The notes below the pieces were generated by a model that saw only the letters and a list, made by a program, of their open reading frames with translations, was not told the DNA's origin and made no database searches. Position numbers and translations under genes: made by a program. DNA of 64,000 bases from Dicaeum eximium (taxonomy: Eukaryota; Chordata; Aves; Passeriformes; Dicaeidae), in NCBI GenBank assembly GCA_013396995.1, contig VWZP01009941.1, positions 2,156,294-2,220,293 on the forward strand, given 5' to 3'. Of this stretch, positions 51,627-64,000 are shown in pieces; the stretch's first letter is position 1, and each line of letters opens with the position of its first letter.

Positions 51627-51961
51627 NAAAACCCTCTATCTACAGTGTAGGCTTTACATGTATGTCTGGATGTCTTTACCAGAATCCTGCATTATCCAGA
51701 TTATAAGGCCCATGGCCATTTGCCAGTATGCACATGGAACTCATCCAGTGTCGTAAGTTTAGGAACAGGATATATTTGAATGAAAAGTGCTAATGTATGC
51801 TTGCAAATATTTGTGTCTATCTAGGCCTGCAATGACTTTCCATGGGATTTCACATTGTCACCTTCAACCCTTCAAGCAACAACTTGATAAGTTTATGTAT
51901 CAGAGCTGTGGATTGCTTTTCATGGAGGACAATTTATGACTTGGTGAGCTCCACCTAGCAT

Positions 51962-52170
51962 GATTCAGAATTACAGAATCAGGACCATCAAGGTTGAAAA
52001 GAGGCCTTTGGGATCATCCAGTCCTATCATTAACCCAGCACTGCCACTCTAACCCCTAAACCACTAAATGTATCACCAGCGCCAGATCCAGATGCCTCTT
52101 AAATACCTTCAGGGATGCTGACTCCACAAATGTCCTCTTATCATAGGCCAAGTGTTATTTCAGGCTTATG
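51962..52170 (-). mobile_element. CR1-like fragment, antisense
   Basis: Opens with GATTCAGAATTACAGAATCA, the reversed 3' end. It continues with AGGCCTTTGGGATCATCCAG and CAGGGATGCTGACTCCACAA, all landmarks of an antisense CR1 tail. Confidence 0.8.
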
Positions 52171-55100
52171 TCCCCTTCCCCCCCACACACCTCACCTGCC
52201 CCTCAGTGGCAACCTGCACCTCAGCTTGCCAGTATCAGACTTGGTGACCTTTAGGACTTTGTGGTAGAAAATCCCCAAAGGATGTCATCAACCTGTTTCT
52301 CAGTCAGTACAATTTCCTTCATTGCTGGAAAAATGAGAATTTCTCCTATAAGCTGAGAAATAATGAGTAGGAAACAACAGATGAAATCAACTACTGAGTT
52401 CAGTGGGGTTTTTAGAGTGACCTCTGAGATGTGACTGTGTAAAAAATCCAATGCTCAAAGAGAAGCCATCAGTTAAACTGGTTCCATTAGGGACAGAGTA
52501 AGGTTGTGTATTGATGAGTCTGAATACATTCTTGAGTGACTGGTGGAAAAAGTTGAGCCCACAGGACACTTTCAGGTGACACATCACATTATGAACGTGT
52601 TTTGGGAGCCTAACTTGTACAATAAGGCAGCAGGCATGTGGCTTGCTAAGTTCAACAAAATAAAGGCTAGGAGGGAGTATGGTTACTCTTTGCCAGGGAG
52701 TCAACTAAAAGGAGGCAAAAAAAGCTGCATAAAATAAAGAATAATATAGTGAATAGATAGATATACACTGACCATAATTATGCCTAAGCCAAAATTTGTG
52801 AGGGTTCTAATGATATTTCAGAAAATTCTTGCATTTGAGGTAATTGGGAGAAAATTCTTCATAAAGGCAAAATGAGAAGAACGTGTTAGGGGGGCTGTAA
52901 CTGCCTGCCTGCAATAGGGAAGGACTGGATTTCATAAACCAGAACACTTCCTATGAGAAAGATCCCCTGCTATCTCAGCAGTCCCATGAAGTTCTGCAAA
53001 AATTTGAAGTTACCATTGTCTATCCCAAATCTGAGGGAAGATGGGGTGCTGGCATCTTCTGGTATTTCTGCTGGGTCACAGATGATGACTTGTATGGGGG
53101 AACTCCAGCACAGCTAATGTAACATCAGCAGGCACAGACGAGTGTCTGCAGCCTGCTGTGCCTCAGTCCTGCTCTGGTCCCTCTGTCAGGAGGCTGCTGG
53201 AGCCAGGACAATGCTGCTGTGTCCTGTGATGGGTGCTGTAGCCCAGGTTGGACAGATGCATGCATGTGGGCAGCACACTGCTTTACAGATCCACCTTAAG
53301 GCTTTGTCTTCACTGTGGAGCCTTCTATTGCCTGCTTTGAGGTTGTCCTTCTCAAAATAGGTTTCTTCAAATGCAGGCAATGCTGCAGCTGCCTGCAGCA
53401 GTTAGATTTACGTGTTAGCCTGGACTGATGGTGTTAACAAGGATGCTACATTAGCTCAGTCTTTACCCTCTGCTGTCTGTCAGGCCAACCAATTTAAATA
53501 AAAAGGCTCTCCATAGCATTTTGTACATTTGAGTGTTGATTTATGAGCCATGTGCAAGGCAGGATTCTAGCCAAATTCCTAATGAGACTCCAATACCCGG
53601 GGTTACCGCTGCTCTCAGTGAGTTACAGTATCACTTTTCCTCATATTCCTATCCACAAGGGGACAGTCTTTCCATCTCTTACCACCGACTAAAACCATTT
53701 AAAAGTTAGCTCCTTGAAAAACTACCGTTCAAGGTATGAAATTTATTTTTTTTTAAATACATATTTCATGCTTTAGAAAAAAGTTCCAGAACTTTGTATA
53801 TATGATATTACTGTACTTACAGAGCTAATCATAAGCAAAGTTAGTTTAATGAAGCTAATGACTTGAAAAAAATGTCTGTGGCTACAAAATAATCAGTTCA
53901 AAGCACAAAATGAAGTTTCCATTATGTTTATTGAGGTATTTTTGGAAAAAAAGGTATTTTCTTCTCATTCAGCTTTTTTGATGGTTCACTTACATTTCTT
54001 GACTCTATCCAAAAATATGATGGATAGTATAGTAATAAAGACACAATTTTAAAAGGAATTTTAGTGGCAGATCTTTGAATTTTCATATAGAAAGATCACT
54101 AGATTTATTATAATTTAATTTTATAAAATGTTAGATTATGAAAATATCACATTCATTTTGCTTCAGTATTTGTAAATTGTTGCAGTTGCTTTCATAGATA
54201 TGATTCTTATATTCTTGCTTTTTACCTGAAATGTTCGGTTTAGAAAGAACTGCTTAATTTACTCTGAGTACAGAATACTTTGGGCAAAGCGGATAATGTC
54301 ATATTTTTATATTTGCAAACTGCTCACACCTCCTAGTTTGCACTAGTGTGGCATATGGCCCCAGCCTCTCCTGGTAAGTTGATAAAGCAGCTGATTTTTC
54401 ATAGAACCAAACCCCCAGAAAGGTGGACCAACTCCTCACTGCAGTTGCAGAAAGTACTGTAAAGTGCTCTGAATGCAGGAAGGAACCAGAGAGATTCTTC
54501 AGCAGAATTTTTCATGCAAACCATGCAGCATAATCTTGTCACCAAGCTTGCTTTGCACATACTTGCAAGCAACCATCATTAAAAAAAAAAACCAAACTTA
54601 AGGAGAAGAGCATAAATACGAACCAAAGATGAAGAAACATTCTTTTGAAACATAATGGTATTGTTACAAATGCCACAGCCTCCTTAATAAATGAAGCTTC
54701 CTCCTTAATGAAGTAAAGCTCACAAAATATTGCAAAGTGTTTCAATGTATTTCCATCTGAAATTATTTTGATGGAATATTAGAATACTAATGCAATTACA
54801 AATATTAGCAGCATATTCATGAAAGTTTTCCTGAGCTGGAGATATAAGCTAAAAATGATAATGAGAAGAAAGAGCGAGGCTTAATTTGGATTTAAAATGC
54901 TCAGTACTAAGTCACTGCTCATGTCAAGATTACTCACTGAATAAATTCTCTTAAGTGACCAAAGTGGAACTTTTTGCTTTCATTTCTGTTAAGATAAAAC
55001 CACTTCTGAGTGGACAAAATTGAGGTAAATTACTCATGATAGGAAAAACAGGGTTCACTAATCCTTAAATGAAATTTCTGGGCCAACTGTAAAGTATTTT

Positions 55101-55609
55101 AGTTATTTAAGAGACAGGATTCTCTGTCAAACCAGAATAGAATTTTTAAGATTCCGTCAGAGAATAGGACGTCTCTCTCTGCATCAGAATGACTCAAATG
55201 TGTGGTTATTGATAAAAACCGCTGGAAAGTGATTGCAATAAGTTACCCATTGTTTGTAGTGCTCATGATCCACTTTGGATTTGCAATAGGTTTTAATTTT
55301 ACTTTCTTTAACAGCAGAAGTCATCACTACATTCTGCCTTGGCTTATTATCCTCAGTTCGTGTATTCCTTGATATCTCTGGATTCAAAGCCACGTTTCTC
55401 AATGTATTTGAAAGAGGCAGTGCAGTGGTCACAGTAATATGTGATTACTGTGATTACAGCTGATTTAAGAGCAGTAAGGAGAATAAATGGAAGATGTGAG
55501 GATTTCTGTTATCAGACGGGGAGAGGTAATTGAGGCTAAGAGAAATATTTTAGTTACAAAGATGAGTAAGAAGGGTTTTGATACATTACAGAGAAAGAAG
55601 TAGGGTCAC

Positions 55610-55936
55610 AAGTCCTGCCAGAAGCTTGCTCTAGTGCAGGCTTCCCACAGGGTCACATCCTCCTTCAGGCATCCACCTGCTCCAGCGTGGGTTCCTCCAC
55701 AGGCTGTGGGTGAATTTCTGCTCCACCATGCATCTCCATGGGCTGCAGGGACACAGGTGCCCCACCATGGTCTGCACCACAGGCTGGAGGGGAATCTCAG
55801 CTCTGCTGCCTGGAACACCTCCTCCCCCTTCTTCTGCATTGACCTTGGTGTCTGCAGAGTTGTTGCTCTCACATATCCTCACTCCTCTCTCTGGCTGCAT
55901 TTGCCTCAGGGTTCCACCCGCTCCTTCCCCCCCCAC
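55610..55936. repeat. GC-rich block of unknown type, probably a dispersed repeat
   Basis: A sharp rise in GC with CA/CT-rich wording (CACCATGCATCTCCATGGGC, a GGCTGGAGGGGAATCTCAGC stretch, then a C8 run at about 55929). Overlapping open frames exist on both strands (up to about 148 codons), which is usual for repeats of this composition. It abuts a CR1 tail at 55937. I cannot assign it to a family. Confidence 0.45.
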
Positions 55937-56332
55937 CTTCTTGACCTGGACAAACTTTGGAAAACTGTGGTTGTTCAGGCTGAGAAAAGAAGGCTTCATG
56001 GAGACCGTCCAGTACCTCAAGAGGCTTTATAAAAAGGAGAGACAGGGACTTTTTATATGGGCAGATAGTGACAGAACAAGCAGCAATGGTTTTAAATTGA
56101 TAGAAGGCTGGTTTAGTTTAGATGTTAGGAAGAAAAAGAGAACAGTGAAGCATTGAAAGAGATTGTCCAGAGAAGTTGGGGATGGCCCATGTCTGAAAGT
56201 GTTCAGGGCCAGGCTGGATTATTGCCAGGAGCAACCTGGTCTAATGAATGGCAACCCTGCCAGGGCAGGGCTTGGAACGAGATGATCCTTAAGGCCCCTT
56301 CCAACCCAACCATTCTGTGGTTCTATGATTAA
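55937..56332 (+). mobile_element. CR1 3' fragment, sense
   Basis: CR1 tail with GTTCAGGCTGAGAAAAGAAG, a TGTTAGGAAGAAAAAGAGAA block and a GATGATCCTTAAGGCCCCTT block. It ends TTCTGTGGTTCTATGATTAA. Confidence 0.88.
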
Positions 56333-57966
56333 CGCTGTTGTCCCAGGTGTGCTACCACCATCGCTGATGGGCTCAGCCTTTGTCAGCTGCAGGTCCATTT
56401 TGGAGCAAGGTGACATTGACTCTGTTGGACATGGGGGATGCTTTTAGCAGCTTCTTACAGAAGCCACCCATGTGGCCCGCCCCACTTACAAAAACCTGGC
56501 TGTACAAAAACAATACAGAAGATATCTTGGTAAACAGCATCTACAGGAATTGCCACTGGAATCTCTATTATTTGAAAAAAAAAACATACTTAGAAAGCAT
56601 CCTAACATCATAAAAAGAGCTCTCTAATAGGAAGAGGAACGAAATGTTATCATCAAGATATTAGGACTAGGAGGAAGACACTAAGTACATGTGCTTATTC
56701 TGATTTTTCTTAGCACCTGTAATGTCAGGAGCAGTGTGGACTGAGGGAGATGATTGATCTCCAAATCAGGGGGATGGAGAGTAGAAAATAAGAGCAGATG
56801 TAGAGGTGAAGGACTGAATTCATCCTCACAGGGGCCTTTTGGTACAATTTATGGGAATTATTTCCTACAGCAGTTTTAGAGGATCTAAATGGAGTATATG
56901 GCTTAGAGAGGTCACAAACTAAGGGCCAAGCAGCCGTGACAGTCATCTTTGAAGGTAAGCTTTGACATACTCTTCCGATTATTTTTTTACCCAGTAATGG
57001 AAACAAATAGGAAACCGTACAAGCAGACTGCTTATAGATGAGCCTGAGAATACACAGGCTACATCTGTATCACCTTCTGCAGAAATATCCATATTTCAGT
57101 TCAAGTTCACCAAGCGGAGTTGCCGGAGGAGTAAACCGGTGAAAATGCTCCATCTATCCTGTAGGCATTAGCTCATTTCCCATGGCTGTCACTCACTGGC
57201 TTCTCTTGTCTCCATGTGTTGGGCCACAGCTGGTCCTGCTAGCTCCCATGCCACATGCTCCTCTTCTGTGTCCAGACTTTCTATTCCAGCTATGAGGTGG
57301 CTGTCAGCCCACTGCAGACAGTTGAGGCCACAGCCCTGGTTGCATTTGGTGGAGCAGTGTTTTTGGAGAGGTGCTGGTAGTTGCTGATGGTGGTGTTTAA
57401 TCCTCTGAACCTTGATTTGCAAACTGTAAGGTAGCTGGCAGCTCTCCAGACAATTTAGCTTTCCATGGCAGGAGTCTCCATCCATGTCCAGAAGCACCCA
57501 GCTACCCCAAAACTGTGCAACATGAACTTGTATCCTTTCCTTTTCATCCTGGTGAGCAGCTCTCTCATCTGGACTGTACCATTCCCCTGTGAAATAGCCT
57601 AATTCCTTTGACCCTCAGATCTGGTGTCCCCTTCTCCAGTCCCCACTAGTTATGGAGCAAAAAGCCAGGACTGGGTTGGGTGCACTCAGAGCTGGGGACT
57701 TCATGAACCCCTTTTTTAGATGCTCTTAAGATTTAATGCCACCTTCTCCAATTGGCCTCATTATTTTGGTTAGTGGAGGGTATCTGAATGACTTACTGGA
57801 GCAGGCAATGGTTTTTAATTTATTTTTCAGTGACTGTTTTCTGATTTAGTGGAGGTTGCTGGGTTTATACTTGTTTTCACCAGTCTGACTATATTTTCCT
57901 ATATATCAAAAGCATGCAGAATTGCAGATAGACCTTTTTATGTATTATAGAAATCTATTTAAGTGA

Positions 57967-57986
57967 ATAAATAAATAAACACTTCC
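57967..57986. repeat. (AATA)n short repeat
   Basis: A run of AATAAATAAATAAA. Confidence 0.85.
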
Positions 57987-60900
57987 AGAATGGAGTAAGA
58001 GTGAAAGACTGCACTGATGCTATTAGGAGTAGAAATATTTTGGAAGTACCACTATCAAATCATCTGTGAAAATGCCACATAGACACATGCACATACATAA
58101 GCCCCAGAGAGTATGTTTTCCTTGGGATAAATGTCAAAAATTCAGGCATCCATTTTCATTTAAGTATCTGACATATTCTTCAAATCCACAGTGCTTGGCA
58201 GATACCAGAGCATGTTCCACTAATTGTAAAAATATTTAAATTGCATTTTATTTATATTTAGCCTTCTGAAAGCAAGGTAGGGAGCAATAAGTTTATTTGA
58301 TGCCTAGATACTATAGGCTTTTTTTCCTGGAAAAGTATGGTAGAGGAATAAGGCTAAATCAGTAGTACTCTAATCTGTTGTAGATCATATAATTTATGTT
58401 GCTATGTATCATGCTAACAACTCTAAACCAATGTGCACATTATATTTTCTTGTTAATTTGCAATTTGGGATTCTCAGAAAAGGAGATGCAGAGACAAGGA
58501 TAACTCATGTTTTCCATGAGAGATTCATGGAAACTGAAAAATAAGTTCTTTTAATATCTTTCATGATCACTGTTTTTCTTGGCTTAAGTGTAGGTTTTAA
58601 AAAATGGTGCTCATTGTTTTGCTTGCAGTTCTTTCATGCATGAACAATCATGCTGATGATGCATTTACTTCAAGTGAATTTTCCAATTGAAAAAGTGCTC
58701 TTGAGTAGTTTAAGTACTATGAATCACCAAAACCTCATCTAAGTCCCATAAAAGCACTGTCTGCTGAAAACAGCTTGGAAAGAAGACATACTGAGGTTGT
58801 ACTGCATGATTCAGCTGAAGGGAAGTATATTGGTCAACACAAAAGAAGCTGAGAAACCTGACAGTTGTGTAAAAACAAAATTATTATATGCTAGACAGAC
58901 AGAAACTGACAGCTGCAGCCCCCTCTTATATGCCTCACTTGTTCTTCACAGGTCTGAAGCAGTGATTCTAAACTTGAGAACCTCAGCCCTTGAAACACAG
59001 GATTTTTGTGGGGCATATTTTATTCCTTATCTCTTTCTTAGCTTGTTATTTCACTATTGTCTTCCTTTCTCCCTTGTAGTTTCCCTTGTAGTCTGACTGT
59101 TGGGAGTTCTCCTTTTCCCTGGTATCTCTGCCTGAGCCATTTGGACAAATAATGCTTCTGATACAATGTTTTCTTAGTATTAACAAATGCAGTCCATTTG
59201 TTTCTTACATAATAACATTTTGACTGAAACAACTTTTAGTCATAAGTATTTGTCAGGGAAACATTAGTGATTTTTCAGTTCTTATGCAGCTTTTATGTAA
59301 GGCCACTTTTGAAAGCAGATAAAACTATTTAGTAAATTACAATGTTTAAAAATTGCAAACTGTTTAATGATAACTTCAAAATATTAAGCTATTGCCTTAG
59401 ATTTTTTTTTTTTAATTTATGATGTAACTTAAGGTTACAAGTTCTTAACAGTATCTTAAATATGTTGAGAGTTTTAAAAATTTAAGGTAGCTTTCTGTAT
59501 CTTGCATAGTGATATATTGTCTCAACACAAGTGTTGTAGGTTTCCTTATGCTTGGAATTTTTGTCAGGGTCCAAAGTTTTGGGGCCCAGATCTGGTCACA
59601 GACTGACAAGCCCTATGGTGCTCCTATAAAGGCTGAGAGGGTCGCTGTGGCCACACCACCTTTTCTGTTTGCTGCCACTTCTGCAGATGCAGTTCCTTGT
59701 TGCTGGAGTAACTGGCTTCCATGTTGCCCTGGTGAAAAAAAGTACTTTTACCCACATGAAGCCATGTAAAACATTCACATTTTGATTGTTTTTCCAAGAA
59801 AATTTTGATACAGGTAAAGATGTTTAGTATGAGCCTAGGGGACTTTGCACAAGAAGTCTAGCTAGCAGTGCTGACAGGCTGGTCACTGATACCCAGGATC
59901 AGTTTGTGATTGTCACTGCTCCTTGGGAATCTGGAAATACAGTGCCTGAAATGCACTTTTAGGGTAGAAGATATCTGAGAAAATTTGATGGTTTATCTCG
60001 TGTTTTATTTTTTGGTGACATCATTGGTGCACAAGCCTTACTTTGGGGATTAGCATTCTTGTGCTGTTCTTTGAGATGAAACATTTGGTGAAAGTAAAAT
60101 GTAATTAATGTAATCACACCCTCTGATGAATTATTAGAACAATAACTGTAAAACAAGAAAGAATAAATAAATTGCCTTTTGGTTTCTACAGCTTCCTAAG
60201 CAACAGGGATGGTACCTTCCTCTTCCTGTCTAAAAAAATTAAAAATGCCTTGAGGGTGGTATGCAAGGGAGGGGAAGCTATATGAAACATAAATGCTTAA
60301 TACCCATTGAAGAGAGAAAAAACAGAAGGTGCAGTTTTGCCACAAAGGTGTGAAATAATCAGTGCTCACTTCTAACTAATTCTAACCTTCTTAAAGGCAT
60401 AAATGCATTTAAGTAAAACCGATGTTTACATCAAGAACATTTTCTTTTACAGTTTAAAAAATCCCAAACTTTCATCCAGGTCCCCACACACACACAAAGG
60501 TGAGGGAGTGATTGTGCACATCATTTGAAATATTGATCAAGCAGTTGAAAGTTATCTGGGGAGAGAGAGTAAAAAAAATGTTGAGATAGGCTGCATGTGC
60601 CTTGTTTAGCAAAACAGATTCTTGCAGTGGGGCACACGGGTTGTACACCTGCATGACAAGCTCTCTTCCATTCCAACAGAAAGCACATTATCAGTTTCAC
60701 AGTTCTGTAATATTTCATGTTCACAGTTTTCCTGGAAATCTTTAATATTGCTGCAGAACAATCCAACCATATGAAATGGGTGCTTTCTTGGGCAGCACCA
60801 TTCTGCTCAATATTATTATTGCTAACCTTCTCTGGTTATTTGTATACCAGAAATTTTGAAGTCACTGCTAGGACTTTTTAAAGGATCATGACTGAGGAAG

Positions 60901-61471
60901 CTGATCTTGTGCTGCCCAGTGTGCCACATACAGAGCATTTTCCCCATATGCTACTCTTGAAATGGCCACTAAAAAAAATCACCACCAAAGATATTAGCAA
61001 AAGCAGGTTTTAATATGAATTTGTGAAAGTGTGGCGTAACAGAGATCAATGGCAAGGTTCACTCTAGTACTCACTACAGAAAAGAAGAATACAAAGGAAA
61101 GTCAGTTTAGAATCAATTTAGAATGATTTACACTGAGACTGAGGATGCAAAAGGGTTAGAGTGCAAAAGGATAAAGGAAACCCTTCTGTTAAATCACAAA
61201 GTTCAAAGAGGACCTCCTTGCTTTCTAAACTCCTGAGACATCCTAGAGGTAGCCAAGTCCAATCTAAGTCCCATATTTGACCAATGATTTATGTCTAAAG
61301 GGCTTAGCAGCACATAATTACTGATTAGTATTTATAAAGTGATCAGCAGGATTTACTACACTCACAACAACTACTTAACTATAGATTGAGGATGGAAACA
61401 TTCATACTATACCTGTTAGAGGGCATTTGTATCAATTCACAAATGCCTACACACAGATGCAGAGGTGTCTA

Positions 61472-61500
61472 CATATATATAAATATATAAATATATATAA
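61472..61500. repeat. AT-rich (TATA) repeat
   Basis: Alternating ATATATA and AAATATAT units over about 30 bases. Confidence 0.85.
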
Positions 61501-61974
61501 AGATACCTGTTAAAACTTCCCCTTGAGTTCAGTGAAATACTCCTGTTGGATGTCTGTAAGAGTGGAGGGTATCAGCCCATGCCTCATCAGCTTTTGGTGA
61601 TGGTCCTTCAAGTATAACAAACTTGAGAGTTTGAGGGCTCTGGGAGGCATCCCTCTCAGACAGAGGTGCTGTCACAGTCCACTACAGTCCATCAGAGTTC
61701 AAAGGACCTCACTTAGGTCCCATGTTTATAGGGTCACAAAAAGACTGACTTTAATCAATATGGCCATAATCCTGGCCACAACCCAAGTCGGTAACTACTG
61801 AAGCTTTTCAAAAGTCTGATAACAATGGTACCATTCCACTTGGGCTACAATTCAGCTAAGTAATGTTCCAGTGCTGTCAGGGGATAATTGATTGTCCCTT
61901 GTTCTCCACCTTGGTCAGGAAATGGATGTCCTGTGTATGAACAATGTGGCTCCCAGCTGTGCAATTCAAGAGTT

Positions 61975-62062
61975 CCTGGTATGGTCAAGGAATGCTTCAC
62001 TGCCCAACTCGTACAGTCAAGGGACGCTTCACTGCCCAGCTTGTATGGTCAAGGCTTAATGG
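61975..62062 (+). repeat. Short imperfect tandem repeat, about 36-base unit
   Basis: The unit GTCAAGGAATGCTTCACTGC followed by CCAACTCGTA recurs as GTCAAGGGACGCTTCACTGC followed by CCAGCTTGTA. A third partial copy starts GGTCAAGGCTTAATGG. Confidence 0.75.
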
Positions 62063-62591
62063 GAATTGCTGAAGTCACAGAGAGGTCCAAGGGGGCAGTG
62101 GGGGTGTGGGAAATGCACCCACTCTACAACTTAAAGTGAATTCATCTTGCTCTACAGAGTGGTGATGGGGTCACCTCTTGCTTCTGGGCCTATAAACAGA
62201 TTAATGCCTTATTCCAGTTGTAATTTGAGGGCAATTTTTGGTTGTTACATAATTATTTAGGTTTTATTTCATATGATTGAGTAGTATTACATATATAAGG
62301 AGGACTTTACAAATGTGCCATCCATCTAGCTGTTTTCCATACTCTGTTAAATAACAAGCATAATATGACATAAATAAATAAAATTACAATGGGATTCAGT
62401 TTGGAGCTCCTGTTGATGATGAGAACTACTCAAATAAAGTATCCCACTAGTGGTGTTCTCTGTCTTTCTTTGCTCTTTTTAGGACAGGATGTATCTATTC
62501 TGTGTCTTAATGAACTGTGCTTAGAGTTCTATGTCTATGGTTTTAGACATGTCTGTTGTGATTTTTGACTCATTGTTTTCTAGTAATTTCT

Positions 62592-63396
62592 TCACCAAGG
62601 TAAAATTAATGCCAGTGGGGGTAGGTGGTAAATCTTGATGTGAGATGCAGTTAATTTGCAACAATTTATGGGTTGTGACAGGAGCTGAATAGTTAAATTT
62701 GCATCCCAGTTTGGTAAAATTACAGACTCAGATATTTGACTGATTGCTTGTCTGTACAGTGGTGTTATCTGTTTGTATAGAATCACAAAGAGTTCTCAAA
62801 ATACCTGAAATCCAATTCCAACATATACAAGTACAATTTTGGGGTTTCATCAGGATACATTTCAAATTGGCAAACAATTTGTTCAGTGTCAAACAAATGT
62901 CTTGGGTTGTAAGGGTATTGCTTTCTCAAATAAATCCCTGTTGTTTCTGAACAACCCATGTACCAACATCGACAGCTTTGTGCCCACTTTGTTGGCCCCA
63001 TAATTTATGTTCTATCAGATATAGTTTCATGCTGATTTAATCCCATCACAATGATTGGCTTTATAGTGTATCCCAAAGTATTGTCCAAATGATGCCTCCT
63101 TTAGGTCCATTTAAAGATGGAATTTGTTGGTTTTCATTTTCATCTGTGCAAATCCATTCCTACCTACAAAAGGAGATCTTATTGTGTAATTCTACTGCTG
63201 ATATATTTAGATCAGGCATAGCTACATTTAGAATTACATATACATCAACCCATAGACACCCTGTTGTACACAAATTCCACATTTTGTGCTTAACAATAAT
63301 GAAATCAAATAATAGTTCTACATTATTTTTACCCGGAGGCAAAATTGTGAGTATGGGTTCTGCAAAAGTAAAATTGAACCAACGGTCTGGTTCTGA
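62592..63396 (-). mobile_element. Possible endogenous retroviral env remnant, frame-broken
   Basis: Three consecutive minus-strand open stretches (about 63396-63160, 63001-62783 and 62786-62592) lie in line but in different frames, separated by stops. Their composition is Trp-, Cys- and Tyr-rich with potential N-glycosylation sites, which resembles a retroviral surface glycoprotein. No domain is complete, and I see no clear LTR pair, PPT or gag/pol in the window. It could be the edge of an element extending to the right. The identification rests on composition and arrangement only. Confidence 0.3.
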
Positions 63397-64000
63397 GAAT
63401 TTATAGAAAGATTTCTCATTATTTCTTGGTTTGAAAAAGTCAGTAGAGTATTTATTAATCTTGATGGGACTTTCTGGAGTAGATCTGTTGATTGCCCAAT
63501 ACCCTATTCTTATTTTTATTTTTTTATCTTCTCTCCTAGTATTACAATTATTATTATTTTAATTCTTTTCCCATATAATGTCTTCCAACTTCACTTATTT
63601 TGTAGATATACCTCATTTCAATGTATAAACAACGTAACAAGGTTTAAACTTGCCTTATCTTTTGGCAGGATCCTCCAATGTTCCAGTATAATGTAGTGCA
63701 GGATCCCAAGGCTTTTGTGTTTTTCAACTCCATTTTTTGTAACACTTAAAGTAAAAAGTTATTAGTTAAAGTAAGTAGTAATGTAGAAATTACGTAAATA
63801 GATTAATAAGAGTTATTAGTAAAAAAAATAAAAACAAAGTACATGTTAAAACATAATTAAATTATAAAACTATAAAAGACCTTAATTTAAGAACATTTTG
63901 TCCACTTTACCCCTCTTAGTCCATTTTGTGCCTTACTTCCAACATGTTAAGTCTAGTGTGCAAACAACATGCTGAACTTAGAATAAGATAAAAATAAACA

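Larger units (their letters stand above)
51725..64000. other. Region upstream of the Rab-like gene, no gene recognised
   Basis: AT-rich intergenic-looking DNA. I recognise two CR1 fragments, a GC-rich block of unknown type, simple repeats and a possible retroviral remnant near the right end. No exon with convincing splice signals or a known domain is seen. Confidence 0.6.

Noticed and set aside
55634..56156. Overlapping frames of 129-148 codons on both strands
   Set aside because: They fall in a GC-rich repeat-like block and a CR1 tail, without splice or domain support.
57189..57497. 102-codon minus-strand frame
   Set aside because: No recognised domain, no splice context, and His/Gln/Cys-rich composition. 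I cannot tell it from chance.

Overview
The window looks like nuclear DNA from a bird. It is AT-rich, has long introns, and carries many diverged CR1-type LINE 3' ends on both strands. It also holds one short endogenous retrovirus-like element whose primer binding site resembles the tRNA-Trp site of avian alpharetroviruses. The species cannot be named from the sequence alone.

Two genes can be supported, both on the minus strand. (1) GAREM1: coding exon 1 at 11048-11168 lies in a CpG-rich block (about 10745-12100) interrupted by a 386-base gap (11174-11559). Positions 1-11047 are the start of its first intron, so the rest of the gene lies to the left of the window. (2) A Rab-family small GTPase, assembled here from five exons: 51491-51626, 44311-44371, 41008-41146, 32846-32935 and 28031-28132. 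All exons have canonical splice sites and consistent phases and give about 176 residues. All five G-box motifs are intact. The closest family I can name is Rab8/10/13, with Rab10-like wording in several motifs, but the sequence is clearly divergent and has a Pro/Gly/Ser-rich insertion before switch I. The start codon falls in an assembly gap, and I could not find the C-terminal prenylation exon between 28030 and the GAREM1 promoter.

The assembly is faulty around the Rab first exon. Four pieces separated by single Ns (at 50287, 50726, 51627) contain two near-identical overlaps: 49684-50286 matches 50727-51329, and 50629-50725 matches 51628-51724. The simplest true order puts the piece 50288-50725 upstream of exon 1, not inside the intron. 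A similar duplicated junction sits at the single N at 17012, inside the retrovirus-like element.

The rest is intron or intergenic DNA with CR1 copies, microsatellites, a possible endogenous retroviral env remnant near the right end (62592-63396, minus), a possible orphan exon at 19053-19257, and a perfect 16-bp-stem hairpin at 2176-2215.
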